NCBI RefSeq assembly: GCF_031755915.1
Contig: NC_083379.1
Location: forward strand, 23,312,001-23,376,000
Direction of reading: 5' to 3'
Source: Ziziphus jujuba
Taxonomy: Eukaryota; Streptophyta; Magnoliopsida; Rosales; Rhamnaceae
Length of the DNA: 64,000 nucleotides
Below the pieces are notes generated by a model. It was not told the DNA's origin and searched no databases. It saw only the letters and a list, made by a program, of their open reading frames with translations. Position 1 is the first letter of the stretch; the number at the start of each line of letters is the position of its first letter. Shown here piece after piece: positions 11,202 through 21,834 of this stretch. A program made the translations under genes and the position numbers.

Positions 11202-12292
11202 AAAATAAAATAAACCCTCACAATATTCACTCCCTCAAGTGTTTCACTCAAACAAGGTCTCAATACTTGTGTTTGCACACTAGTTTCGGCTTTTACCCTC
11301 TTTTAATCTCACACACTCTTGCCTTTTTCCACTCAATAAATTATCTCAAAGTTCTAATTAAAACACCCACAAAATAGCAATTAGATCACTAGTATGTTTT
11401 AATTAAACTTATCAACAAAACAGTAAGCAAAAATAAACAAATACCGAACGAAATGAAAATACCTATTTTCGGCTTTTCTAGACAAAATAAAGCAAATTAA
11501 TGAGAAAACTTTGGAATTTTGAAGAACTGGACTAGATGGTAATAGATTATGAGTTCAAGACTAAAATTCTAGAAAAAGAAATTCAAATATGAACAAGAAT
11601 CAAATTGAACAAAAATATAGAATAGTTGTAGGTTGTTGTTCTTTGTAATTCAAGTTTTGTATCAAATCCTTTAACTGATTTTAATCCAAATAATTTAAGC
11701 ACCCAAAATCCAAATATCCAGCAGCAAAAATAATTTCCTAGCAACTTAAATAAATAATAAAAAAAAACCCAGCAGCTCCAACAAATTTCCAGCAAACAAA
11801 TCAAACTCCAACAAACCAAAATACTCTTCTCTTTTTTCTTTTTTCTTTTTTTTCACTCACAGAACATAAAAAACTGCAGTAGCAAGGATAATTACCAAAA
11901 TTTCAGTTCCAACTCCAAAACAAACACCAAACCCGTGACCTCCAAATAAACACAAATATGCAGTTTTTTTTTTTTTTAAATGTTGCCGCAAACCCTTTTT
12001 TTTTTCTTTTTTTTTTGAATATATGAATGCAAATATCTAAGACTAAAACAGCAAAGAACAATCAACAAAAGCCAAAATTAACAAGAACAATGATGAAAAA
12101 CAACCAACAAACTAGGAAACAAAAATACGATAAAACTAGGAAATCCTAATTCAACTAGGAATGATTTTTTTTTTTTTTTAAAGATGTAGAACATGTATGG
12201 GATGGATGCAACCTTAACCTAATGCTAAAATTGCAGAACAACACAAAAACAAATAAAGCAAATAAAGATAGATCAAACCTGAATAAAATTTA
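11202..12292 (-). other. 5' untranslated leader of nested element
   Basis: 1.1 kb between the primer site and gag, with no credible coding. It is AT-rich with several homopolymer runs of T (plus strand) at 11820-11860, 11960-12015 and 12165-12180. The same leader, diverged, is seen at 13896-14966, 19651-20186 and 50482-50878. Confidence 0.75.
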
Positions 12293-12304
12293 GCTCTGAT
12301 ACCA
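12293..12304 (-). other. Primer binding site, tRNA-iMet type
   Basis: The coding strand reads TGGTATCAGAGC two bases after the 5' LTR. This is the complement of the plant initiator-Met tRNA 3' end used by most plant LTR elements. Confidence 0.93.
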
Positions 12305-12306
12305 AA

Positions 12307-13356
12307 TGATACGAACCTAGGACGACCTGCTCCTAAACCTGTATTATATTAGCCCGGATCTTAATTAAGTTCAAGTTCTAATGGAATTGACCTCAACCCC
12401 TAACCAATCTATGGTTAGAAACCTTGGTATAATGTAGACGCCACAATAGGGGATGGAAAACCTATTGATAAGTCAAGCTAAAACAACCAATTCTCTAATG
12501 GTGTTTTAGGTGTTCTCAAAGAACAAAGAGATAATTAATCTCACAAGCATTTTCTTAATCAAATCAAAGTTGTATTCTTATTGAAAAATAAGCCTTTAAA
12601 TAGGCTACAAAGCCACGAAATAAAACCCTAAAAACAAAGGGAAAACCGGCCACACACATAAAGAAACCTAGTTGGTCGCAACTATACTTCCTTTCCTAAT
12701 CTAAGTTTGATTAATTAATTCCTTTATATTAAATTAGGAATTAATTAATTTACAATAAAATAAAAATCTTCCTAAAGTTATTTGTCCAGAAAATAAATAA
12801 ATAAAAACCCAAAAAGAAATAAAGTCAATCGCAAATTAGGTAACAAGTTGACTTTGACATCTAGGCGGAATTATGTCTTCAACCGAGCTAACTTATGTCT
12901 GCCTGATGTCCGAGCTAACTTATGGCCTATTCGAGCTAATTGATGTCTGTCCGAACTAACTTGTGTCTGGCCGAGCTAACTGATGTTTGTTCGAGCTAAG
13001 TTGTGTTTGGCCGAGCTAACTGGTGTCTCTCCGAGCTAAGTTACATCCGATGTCCGAAGTCCGAGATCAGATGTCCGAGGCAAGGCTCCGATGTCTGAGG
13101 CAAGGGTGTCTGATATAAAATGTCCGATGTATGGGTATCCGATGTATCAGCCTCCACCACTTGGATACTTAAAACAGGTCTTTTATCTTCAGGTATGGAC
13201 AAGCCCTTTTGACAATGAATTACTTTCTGGATAAAGGCAGCAAGGTTGTCCTTAAACCTCTTAGCTTGAGCCCTAGTGATCGGTCCAGACTTCATCCATA
13301 TCGGATCAGTACCCCAGCGAGTTATCGGTGGTGTGAGCTCGGGCGGGCTCGCATCA
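12307..13356 (-). repeat. 5' LTR of nested CRM-like element
   Basis: 1,050 bp, TGATACGAACC to CTCGCATCA, partner of 5345-6394. It carries the 20-bp minisatellite at 12883-13040. About 30 substitutions and no indel were seen against the 3' LTR. Confidence 0.93.
12591..12606 (-). promoter_or_regulatory. Candidate core promoter / hairpin of LTR
   Basis: The coding strand reads AGCCTATTTAAAGGCT, a TATA-like core inside a short inverted repeat (AGCCT/AGGCT). Versions of the same block persist in LTR_0, LTR_A, the solo LTR at 58857 and the plus-strand LTR (50392-50408), which suggests constraint. Whether it works as a TATA box is inference. Confidence 0.4.
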
Positions 13357-13361
13357 ATTGG
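13357..13361. repeat. Target site duplication, right (ATTGG)
   Basis: Second copy of the 5-bp duplication at 5340-5344; removing the element restores a continuous gag sequence of the host copy. Confidence 0.92.
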
Positions 13362-13895
13362 AGTGCATAATGACCAAATACCAAAGCGGCCAATTTAACC
13401 TTCTTTGCCTCAAAGTAGTTATGACAATCAAATATCATCTCCGTACGCTTCTCCCACTCTAGATAAGCCTCCGGATCACTCTTTCCTATAAAAGGTGGTA
13501 TATTGACCTAAATATTTCCAAGGTCATCATCTTCCTCCCTAGCTTGCCTCCCACGGGTTTTCCTTCTTTGGAGTGTAAAAACATATTCAAACTCCTCCTC
13601 TAGGTTATCTCCATAATTACCTCTTTTGAATTCCTCCCTATAACGTCCATGGCCTCCCTGACCTGCATGTGGTTCATGTCTTGTATTCAGCCCATGTTGT
13701 GATGTTTCAGACATGTCCATCCTTTGATCTAGTTGATCAAAGTAAGCATTCAACTGTTGTAATTGTTCCAAGATTGCCATCATGTCAGTACGTTCACCGC
13801 CACTACCCTTAGCTCTAGAATCCACTTTGAATCCCATAGATTCTTCTTCAATGTTTCTAAATGAACCATCTCCTCTTCACATTCTTGAATATGTC
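13362..13895 (-). pseudogene. gag N-terminal half of the older host copy
   Basis: Minus-strand reading gives an N-terminal MGFKVDSRAKGSGGERTDMM, a heptad-like LEQLQQLNAYFDQLDQRMDM segment, an acidic EEEFEYVF stretch and DDDLGNI. It then reads the start of the gag core (YLEWEKRTEMIFDCHNY), which continues at 5344 across the nested insertion. A stop lies between DLGNI and the core (around 13507). It is the same domain order as the nested element's gag, but degraded. Confidence 0.8.
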
Positions 13896-14966
13896 TTGTT
13901 AGTAAAAATAATGTAAAAATCCTTACGAAATTCACTCCCTCATGTGTTTCACTCAAACAAGGTTTCAACACTCGTGTTTGTACACTAGTTTCGGCTTTTA
14001 ACCCTCTTTTAAGCTCACACTCTTTGGCCTTTTGCCACTCAAGGAATGATCTCAAAGTTCTATTAAAACATACTTAAAACAGCACTAGATCACAAGTATG
14101 CTCTAATTAAACTTATCAACAAAACAGCAACTAAAACAAGTAAATATCGAGTGAATATATGAAACCTAGTCTCGGCTTTACTAACAAAAAAAAAGGTAAA
14201 ATAACAATGTAATTTTTGGAATTTAATTAAGGAGTAGACCAAAATATCAATAAGCTAATGATTCAAGGATAACATTTTAAAAAAAGAGATTCAAACAATG
14301 AACAAGAACAATATGAACAAAATATGAAATAGTTGTTGGTTGTAGTTCTTGTAATTTATGTTTTTGTTTCAAATCGTTTACCAATTTTGATCCAAACAAT
14401 TTTAACACTCAAAATTCAAATATCCAGCAACCAAATATTGAGTAAATAATAAGCAACATAGCAACCAAAACAGGTCTTTGTGCAGATTTTTTTTTTAATC
14501 TTCGGTTTTTCTTCCTTTTTTTTTTTTAAACACTCACAGATTATAAACACCAACTCCAATAGCAATAAACAACACCAAAATTTCAATTCCAATGCCAAAA
14601 TCTCACCAAACCCGATCCACATTTCAAACAAGAACAAATTGCAAAATTTTTAGGTTTATTATACAATATGTTTTCAAATCTCTTTTTTTTTTGTTTTGTT
14701 TTGTTTTGAATATATGAATGCAACTAATTAAGATTAAAATAGCAAAGAATAATTAACAATTAGCCAAATTACTAAGAGCTAATATGCAAAACAACTAACA
14801 AACTAGGAAGCAAAAAGTTGGCTAAATAGAGAAACAAATTCGGCTATGTAGAAATTTTTTTTTTTTCAAATATGCAGAATGTGGATAGATAGGAAACAAT
14901 CTTAACCTAGTGTTAAAATTATAGAATAACTCAAAACAAAATAAAGCAAATAAGATAGATCAAACC
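13896..14966 (-). other. Leader of the older copy, primer site lost
   Basis: AT-rich, similar to the 11202-12292 leader, with T runs at 14485-14530 and 14680-14705. At the LTR junction the sequence goes from caaacc straight to TGATACTAACC. The nested element has about 30 further bases there, including the primer site. A deletion has therefore removed the primer site of this copy. Confidence 0.7.
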
Positions 14967-16097
14967 TGATACTAACCTGGGTTGACTCGCCCCTAAACCC
15001 GTATAATATTAGCCCGGATCTCAATTAAGTTCAAGTTCCTATGGGAAAACCTTAACCCCAAACTAACCTGTGATTAGAAACCTTGATATAATGAAGATGC
15101 CACCATAGGTTATGAAATTCCTATTGATAAATCAAAACTAAAACACTCACTTTCTAATGGTGTTTTAAATGTTCAAAGAGAACAAAAAGAATTCTATCTC
15201 ACAATTAATTTTTTGAATAATATGTGAGCTGATTTCTCATTGAACATAAGCCTTTTTACAGGCTTTGCATGAACAATATAAAATCCTAAAAGGATTAGGA
15301 AATTTTGGTCAACATAGAATCAAATTAGGAAATTACCTAATTTTACACTCTTCTATAAGCTAATTTGTATTAATTAATTCCTTAACTTTGAAAAAGAAAT
15401 TAATTAATTTAAGATCAAAATAATAAAATTCTAACTTATCTAAAGTAATTTGTCCAAAAATTAAATAAATAAAATCAAAATAAAAGATAGTTTCCTAAAA
15501 TAAAAAGTCAAACTCAAATTAGGAAACTAGTTGAGTAGTTTGACAACTAAGCTATCTTTGACCAATTTTCAGCTTGTAAAGGCTTCAAATCAGCTCCAAT
15601 ATGACATGTAAGATTTAAAATAGGATTAATATTGATTCCCATACATTGGACTTTGATTGGACTAAGTCAAACTTGCTTGATCAACAAAAGAAGTCAAAGC
15701 CAGCACCTAAAGTGAGCATTTTCGGCCAAATTGAAGACTTATGCGCGCAAGAAGCTTTTGATCAGCTTTAGTTCGGCCTTGACATGATTCCATGGTCTCT
15801 TGGTGATATTAATGAGTTCATAAAGTGTTGAATCCATTCCTTGCTGCCCGGAGTCCACGGATGCACCAAAATAGCTACCGGGTCCATCTCAGCCTTGACT
15901 ACTTGGATGCATAAAACGGACTTTGGTTCTTTACATATTAGATTGCCTTATCGAGATGTAACAACTCCTTGTATGAAGCTAGTTAATTTGATCTTAAATC
16001 TCTTAACTTGTGCCCTAGTGATTGGTCCCGTCTTCATTTGTACAGGATCAGCACCCAGCGGGTAGTCGATTGTACGAGCACAGGTAGATTCGTATCA
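14967..16097 (-). repeat. LTR of CRM-like family shared by two remnants (LTR_B)
   Basis: 1,131 bp from TGATACTAACC to GATTCGTATCA, complete at both ends. The low side abuts the 5' leader of one remnant and the high side abuts the 3' pol end of another. Its 5-bp flanks (AAACC and TTCTC) do not match, as expected for an LTR internal to a recombinant chain. Confidence 0.85.
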
Positions 16098-16954
16098 TTC
16101 TCCTCCTCTTGAAAATGATTTTCCCTCAAATCAAATTCATCACCTGTAGCAAAAGTAGATAAGTTAGCAATATTAAATGTAGCACTAACATTACACTTAG
16201 CCAGTAGGTCAAGCTTATAGGTGTTTTCATTGACCCGCTCCGAGACTTGAAAAGGTCCATCCCCACATGGCATAAGCTTCAACTTTCTTTGTTCGGGAAA
16301 CCTCTCCTGTAGATGTAACCAAATGCAATCTCTTGGGTCAAGCACTATCATAACAAATCTTAGAAATACCAATTGATCTTTACAGAAATCACACTTTTTA
16401 AAGTTAGAAAATAATTTCTTCCAAATTTTCAAATTTCCACTAAGTAAAGCTTTTAACAATGTAGATAAAGTTTTATACAACAAAAACATCTTTAAATAAG
16501 AATCTTTATAAATCATGACCAGCATAGGTTTATTACACACAAATGCCTTTTTAAGCTCACCTAAGGTAAGGTAAAAAAATTTCTTTTTCTTGTCTTTCCT
16601 TTCTTCTTCTTTCTCACTCAGGATCCCCCCTTTTCCCCTCACTCTCGGCTTTTTCAAATTTTTCTCACTCTCAGCTTTGTCATTATTTTTCCCCTCACAA
16701 TTGAGTTTAGAATACTTATCTTGGACAGCAAGTTCGAACCTACCCTCTTGGATGGATGGTGAAACCGTGGGTGCCATGCTTGCTTTCTCCTTGAGTCGTT
16801 TAGTCTCCATCCTTTGTTTCATTTGAAGTTGATCTCTAAACACTTCCTTTGGAAGTAATGCCGCCAACTTAATCTTCTTTCCCTTGAATTTAAAAACAAT
16901 AGCATTCTCTCTTCCATAATGTATTGTGTCTTTATCAAATTGCCATGGACTCAC
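16034..16954 (-). pseudogene. Mosaic 306-aa open frame: linker, IN piece, RT piece, IN C-terminus
   Basis: This single uninterrupted frame is built of out-of-order parts. Residues 1-130 are the post-protease region and Lys-rich linker (MSPWQFDKDTIHYGRENAIV ... KKKKFFYLTLGELKKAF). Next is a short piece resembling the integrase core (LSTLLKALLSGNLKIWKK), then an RT thumb piece (NFKKCDFCKDQLVFLRFVM). The frame ends with the integrase C-terminal region ([39 protein letters not shown]). It runs 64 bp into LTR_B. RT catalytic residues and integrase D,D,E are all absent, so no enzyme is expected. That the frame stayed open over several joints may be chance or may mean it was joined before decay. Confidence 0.8.
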
Positions 16955-17178
16955 AACAAAATATGGCTAGCATGCATGGAAACAACTTCACACAATACAA
17001 TATCCATATATTTATCAATGCTGAATTTTACTTTGGCTTGTTTGTTAACTTTCATCTCTCCACTATCATTAAACGATTGTAATCTATATGGTTTGGGATG
17101 TTTAATGGTTATTAATCCTAATTTCTCAACCACAATATTACTAATGACATTAGCATAACGTCCACCATCAATTATCAT
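16955..17178 (-). pseudogene. Protease fragment of CRM-like copy
   Basis: Reads MIIDGGRYANVISNIVVEKL then FNDSGEMKVNKQAKVKFSID and ASHILL. The active-site triad is DGG, followed by RY where the nested element has SC. It sits directly upstream of the mosaic frame in a different frame, separated by a stop near 16954. Confidence 0.75.
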
Positions 17179-18094
17179 GCTACAAATGTTACCTTGGATT
17201 TCACATCGGATATGGAAGATGTTTTCTTTTTGAACTTAATCCTCATCCTTGTATATAGTCACCACTCTCTTTTCCACCAAGCTCTATTTGGAATTTGAAG
17301 CCTTTAGGGTTTTGATTTCATCTTCAATTTTCTCCTCTTCATGCTCAGACTCAATTTCAGCTTCATCACTATCGGATTCCAACTCACCATTGTCCTTTAA
17401 CACCATGATTCTTCCGTTTGGGCATTGGTCGGCAATATTGCCTTGGCCCTGGCACTTAAAGCAAACAATATCCTTAGTTCTTGGAGGATTAGATCAGATT
17501 TACCTTTAGATTTATGTGCTTGAGTAGGTTCGACCCTATCATCTCTCCTTGGCTGATTGGTGCTCTCCTCACCTTGTTTCAGTATTAGCTTAGAATCATA
17601 GATAAGATTGCTTCTCCAAGCACTTGGATTTGACCTTCTGCTGTTTGTAACTCCTCCAAACCATGAGCTTGTACCCTTCTTTTTGAATTGGTTTTTAATC
17701 TAGATAGCCATATGAAGCATCTCCTATAATTCTACATATTGTTGTAGCTCCACTTGGTTGGCTATCTTTTGATTCAAACCACCCAAAAACCTTATCATGG
17801 TTTCCTTATGGTTCTTATTCATGCTCAGCCTCATCATGAGCATCTCCATCTCCTTATAATAGTCCTTCACGATCCTACTTCCTTATGTTAAAGATTGGAG
17901 TGTTTGATGCAGGAACCTATGGTAATGGGTCAGTATGAATCACTTCCTCATGGCACATTGGAATGCATAATGACCAAATTCCAAAGTTGCCAATTTAACT
18001 TTCTTAGCCTCCGAATAGTTATGACAGTCGAACATCATCTCCATCCGCTCCTCCCATTCTAGGTAAGCCTCCAAATGACTTCTTCCTATAAAAG
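17179..18094 (-). pseudogene. gag C-terminal part and core, interrupted by a solo LTR
   Basis: Contains an acidic spacer, a zinc knuckle around 17460-17415 (fourth ligand Cys, NIADQCPNG), and the gag core (residues resembling AYLEWEERMEMMFDCHNYSE at about 18075-18015). Several stops break it. At 18094/18100 the gag core stops and a solo LTR begins; gag resumes at 19145 (GNIKVNIP). Confidence 0.75.
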
Positions 18095-18099
18095 GTGGT
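18095..18099. repeat. Target site duplication GTGGT, left copy of solo LTR
   Basis: GTGGT at 18095-18099 is repeated at 19140-19144. Removing the insert plus one copy restores the AAAGGTGGTAT gag sequence seen at about 13490. Confidence 0.85.
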
Positions 18100-19139
18100 G
18101 GTTGAAAAGGTGGTAATCTTGTCACTTGTGCAAGCCAAAGTCCACAAAGGTTTGCACCATCTTTCTTTCTTCATAAGAAATATTTTGTTGAACATCTTAA
18201 AGCAATATTTATGTCTATGTTTTATGCTCCTTTTAATATCTTTTGAATGCCTAAGTTTTGTTGTATTTAGCTTATGAATTGTCTTTTTGTTGGGTACTGA
18301 TTTGGTTTTGTAAAATGGTCATGTGCTGGAAATTATGTTTCTAGCAGCATAGGTCCATTGTTGGGGCTTGAATATTCTGGGTTTTTATAACCAGGTTATG
18401 GTTTTTGGATATGTTGTATTAGACATGTAAAAGTAAATATAGCAGAAAGAATGACTCAAAAAGAACTTGGGAAGCCTAAGATATGCAGGTTGCAAGTTGG
18501 CATAACTGCTGAGATTTTTAACAGTTATGGTCCACGGGTTTGAGATGAATTGAAGGCCTTATCCAATTCTTCTGGACCTGATTTTCTCCAGATTTTATCC
18601 TCAATATTTCAAATGCTACATGTAAAAATTCAAGTAATTTGGATGACAATATCCCAGCCTTCGATTAGGTCAAAGTAACATTACCTGATTTGGTGGAGGT
18701 AATCTTTTGAAGTTCAAACCAACCTTTGCCAGATTTGTGTACTCACATGTGAGTTGGTGGTTGAATGGTTATGTATCAGAATTTTGAGTGGGAAATATGT
18801 AAATTTTATTTTAAAGACTTCCATTTGGTCTCACACATACTTAACATGTGTAAAACAAGTTTTGTTTTTATATAATGCAACAAATTAATGAAATGAAAAA
18901 AATTGCATTGTGCTATCTAGTTTGTGTGGACTGCTTTAGCATCTTCTCTTCTTGTTCATCTTCTTTTTCTTTCTTCCAAACAAAATCCTAACAAACTTCA
19001 ATATCACCATACCAAAAACAAACACAAAAATCACCTAAATACCAAATCAAAAACCATATTAAAGGTTGTGCGCAAGACTAATACCTTGTGTACAATACTA
19101 TTGGCTAAGTGAACCCAAAAACCATACCAAACTCCAACA
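18100..19139. mobile_element. Solo LTR, copia-like family S1, copy 1
   Basis: 1,040 bp, starting GGTTGAAAAGG (first base T-to-G relative to copy 2) and ending CTCCAACA. It is the reverse complement of the 1,050 bp insert at 53486-54535. The canonical end pair is TGTTG...CAACA. It has no coding capacity, primer site or internal region, so it is most simply a solo LTR left by LTR-LTR recombination. A short non-autonomous element cannot be excluded. Confidence 0.85.
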
Positions 19140-19144
19140 GTGGT

Positions 19145-19650
19145 ATGTTGACCTTAATATTTCCAAGATCATCATCCTCATTCCTTGCTGGTCTCCCATG
19201 GGTTGGTCTTCCTTGGAGTGCAAAGATATCATCAATTTCTTCTTCAAGATTATCTCCAAAATTACCTTCCCCGAATTCCTCTTTAGGTCGCCCTCAGCCT
19301 TCTTGACGTCGACCTCGGCCTCCATGTACATCAAACCTTAGATTTGGCCCATCTTATGATGTTTCTAACCTGTCCATCCTTTGATCTAGGTGATCAAAGC
19401 GAGCATTCATCTGCTGTAACTGGTCACTGCCATCATGTCCTTGTGCTCACCTCCACTTCTCGTAGCTCGGGAATTAGCTTTGAATCCTACGGATTCCTCT
19501 TCATTAATTCTTTATGGTTCAAGACCACCATCATGTCCTTGTGCTCACTTTCACTTCCTGTAGCTCAGGAATCAGCCTAGAATTCTATGAATTCTTCTTC
19601 ATTAATTCTTAATGATCTATCTCCTCTCCTCATCCTTAAATATACCATGT
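19145..19650 (-). pseudogene. gag N-terminal part with internal tandem duplication
   Basis: Resumes gag upstream of the solo LTR (DDDLGNIKVN, acidic stretch, a LEQLQ-like helix and the N-terminal MVYSRMRRGDRSLRINEEEF-like start near 19650). A duplication of about 98 bp is visible: ccatcatgtccttgtgctcac occurs at about 19430 and again at about 19528. It duplicates the short segment between the N-terminal INEE motif and the helix, a lesion not seen in other copies. Confidence 0.7.
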
Positions 19651-20186
19651 TAGTAAAAATAATATAAAAATCCTCACCGAATTGACTCCCTCACGTTTTT
19701 GACTCAAACAATGTCTCGACACTCGTGTTTGCACACTAGTTTCGGCTTTTACACTCTTTTAAGCTCACACTCTCTTGCCTTTTTCCACTTGGATAATTAT
19801 CTCAAAGTTCTAATTAAAACACATGCAAAACAACAATTAGATCATAAGTATGTTCTAATTAAACTTATCAACAAAACAGTAGCAAAAAAAAGCAATACCG
19901 AGTGAATTAATAAAACCTAGTTCTCGGTTTTTCTAGTAAAACAAGGTAAATCAACAAGCAAACTTTCAGAATGAATAAAAAGCTAACCAGAATATTAATA
20001 AACCAATAATTCAAGGATAAAATATAGAAAAGAGATTTAAAAAATAAACAAGAATTAATTTGAACAAAATAGGGAATAGTTGTTGATTGTTGTTCTCGCA
20101 ATTTAAGTTTTTGTGTCAAATCCTTTACCAATTTTAATCCAAATAATTTTAAGCACTTAAAATTCAAATATCCAGCAACCAAAGTC
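19651..20186 (-). other. Truncated leader of CRM-like copy
   Basis: Similar to the 13896-14966 leader (ccctcttttaagctcacac, aaaacttatcaacaaaacag and aattcaaatatccagcaacc blocks). It stops at about 20186, so the rest of the leader, the primer site and the 5' LTR of this remnant are missing. Confidence 0.65.
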
Positions 20187-20712
20187 TAATTTTTTGAAAT
20201 TGAACCATTATTTGGTCCTATTAACATTTAATTACATAGCTACAACTCAATTTAGTCCAAAATTGTTCAACCACAATCCATTTTTATTCGATATTAAGCT
20301 AATTTTTCAAAAGATGAAAAAATTATCAAATGACAACCAAAATTCACAGATTATATCTCAGTAAAAAGCTCATGAGATGGGGATCACATTTATATGCTCA
20401 TCTTGTTCCAAAAGTTTTACCTGTGGCACAAAAATTCGTCAAAAGATTTAGCCAAACTTCTTGTTAATGCATCTCTTAAATAATAAGGAATTTTAGCAAA
20501 CGGAGGTCAAAGGGTCCAAAATAGGACGGACAAGATTATAGGGTGGCGTCAAATGGCTAAAGGTCTAATTAACCAAGTAAAAAATAGTGGGTCATTGCCA
20601 TTGGATTCATTAGATCGGTCTAGGTGAGCCATACGGCAGTTCAATTTGAAATTTCAGTGGCTAGCTAATGATGAGATGGGCTTCCAATCATTCAGCACTA
20701 GTAAGGTATTAT
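20187..20712. other. Unassigned AT-rich stretch between truncated leader and LTR_C
   Basis: No open frame and no similarity to other parts of this window. Phrases such as ttgaaccattatttggtcct and caatttagtcc resemble LTR or UTR sequence of other plant repeats, so it may be a fragment of an unrelated element or original flanking DNA. It gives the left flank (ATTAT) of LTR_C. Confidence 0.3.
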
Positions 20713-21834
20713 TGATACGAATCTAAGTCGACTTGCTCCTAAACCAGTATTATACTAGTACAGATTAAAATAAAGTTTAGGTTCTAATGGTCACCTTGAT
20801 CCCTAATCAGCTTATGATTTGAAACTTTGATATATAATAAAGATCCCATAATAGGTTATGGATGTTCTATTAATAAGTCAAACTAAAATACTTGATCATT
20901 ATTTGGTATTTTGGGTGTTCAAAGAGAACAAAGAAAATTATTCTCACTATAAATTTTGAGTCAATAATGTAAGCTGCTTTCATTGAAAAATAAGCTCTTA
21001 AATATGCTAAAATCACAAAAGAAATAAACCCTAAAACCATTAGGTAAAATTCGGCCAACATAGCAAAAGAATAGGAAAGTGGTCGAATTTCCAAGTTTTT
21101 TCCCAAACTAATTTGGATTAATTAATTCCTTATTTTTGAAATAGGAATTAGTTAATTTACAATCAAAATAGAAAAATATCAACTTTCCTAAATTAATTTT
21201 TCAAGAAAATAATTAAACAAAAACCAAGCATAAAGACTATTTCCTAAAACAGAAGTTAAATTTCAGATTTGGAAAGTAGTTGACTAGTTTTCCCAATAAG
21301 CTATCTTTATCCAATCACCAACTAATTAAGGCTCCAAATCAGATCCAATATGCCATATAGGATTAGAACTGGTCCTGCACATTGCCTTTGATTGGAATGA
21401 CCAAAACTTGCTTGGATTACAAGTTATATCCTTCTTAGTGCCAATCATGCTCATTTCGGCTTAAATTGAAGTGTTTGAGCAAATATTGTTTTTGGACAGC
21501 TTTGATTCTACCTTGGCATGATTCCATGATCCCTTGATGAGCTCAATCATGTTCATAAGCTAATAAACCCAACCCTTTCTGCCCGGAGTCCATAGATGCA
21601 CCAACACATCTTCCTGGGTCAATTTATGCCTTCACAAGTTGGATGCTCAGTATAGGCTTAGAATCTTAGGGTATAACCATGCCTTATTGATATTTAATCA
21701 CACATTGTATGAAGCTAACCAGATTATTCTTAAATATCTTAGCTTGTGCCTTAGTAATTGGCCCCATCTTCAAATGCACAGGATCAGCACTCTAGAGACT
21801 AGTAGTTTGCACCGGTGTAGGCGGATTCTCATCA
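20713..21834 (-). repeat. Isolated LTR of CRM-like family (LTR_C)
   Basis: 1,122 bp from TGATACGAATC to GCGGATTCTCATCA. The flanks ATTAT and TGTTG do not match. The left side is unassigned DNA and the right side is a copia pol gene beginning abruptly. It is either a solo LTR formed between different insertions or the end of a rearranged chain. Confidence 0.82.

Larger units (their letters stand above)
5345..13356 (-). mobile_element. Nearly complete CRM-like Ty3/gypsy element nested in older copy (8,012 bp)
   Basis: Two 1,050 bp LTRs (5345-6394 and 12307-13356), ATTGG target duplications on both sides, a tRNA-Met primer site (12293-12304), a polypurine tract (6395-6407) and gag, PR, RT, RNase H, IN in normal order on the minus strand. 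It is inserted in the gag of an older member of the same family (4021-5344 plus 13357-13895). The LTRs differ at roughly 30 positions by eye, nearly all C/T or G/A, as expected from decay of methylated cytosine. Coding is broken by one in-frame stop after protease, a small deletion in RT, and frame loss in RNase H. The CRM assignment rests on the pol frame running into the LTR and the GPITRAQAK motif; another chromovirus clade is possible. Confidence 0.93.

Noticed and set aside
11583..11819. 78-aa hydrophobic minus-strand frame in the nested element's leader
   Set aside because: AT-rich leader translated into Phe/Leu/Trp/Cys; not kept open in the other family leaders.
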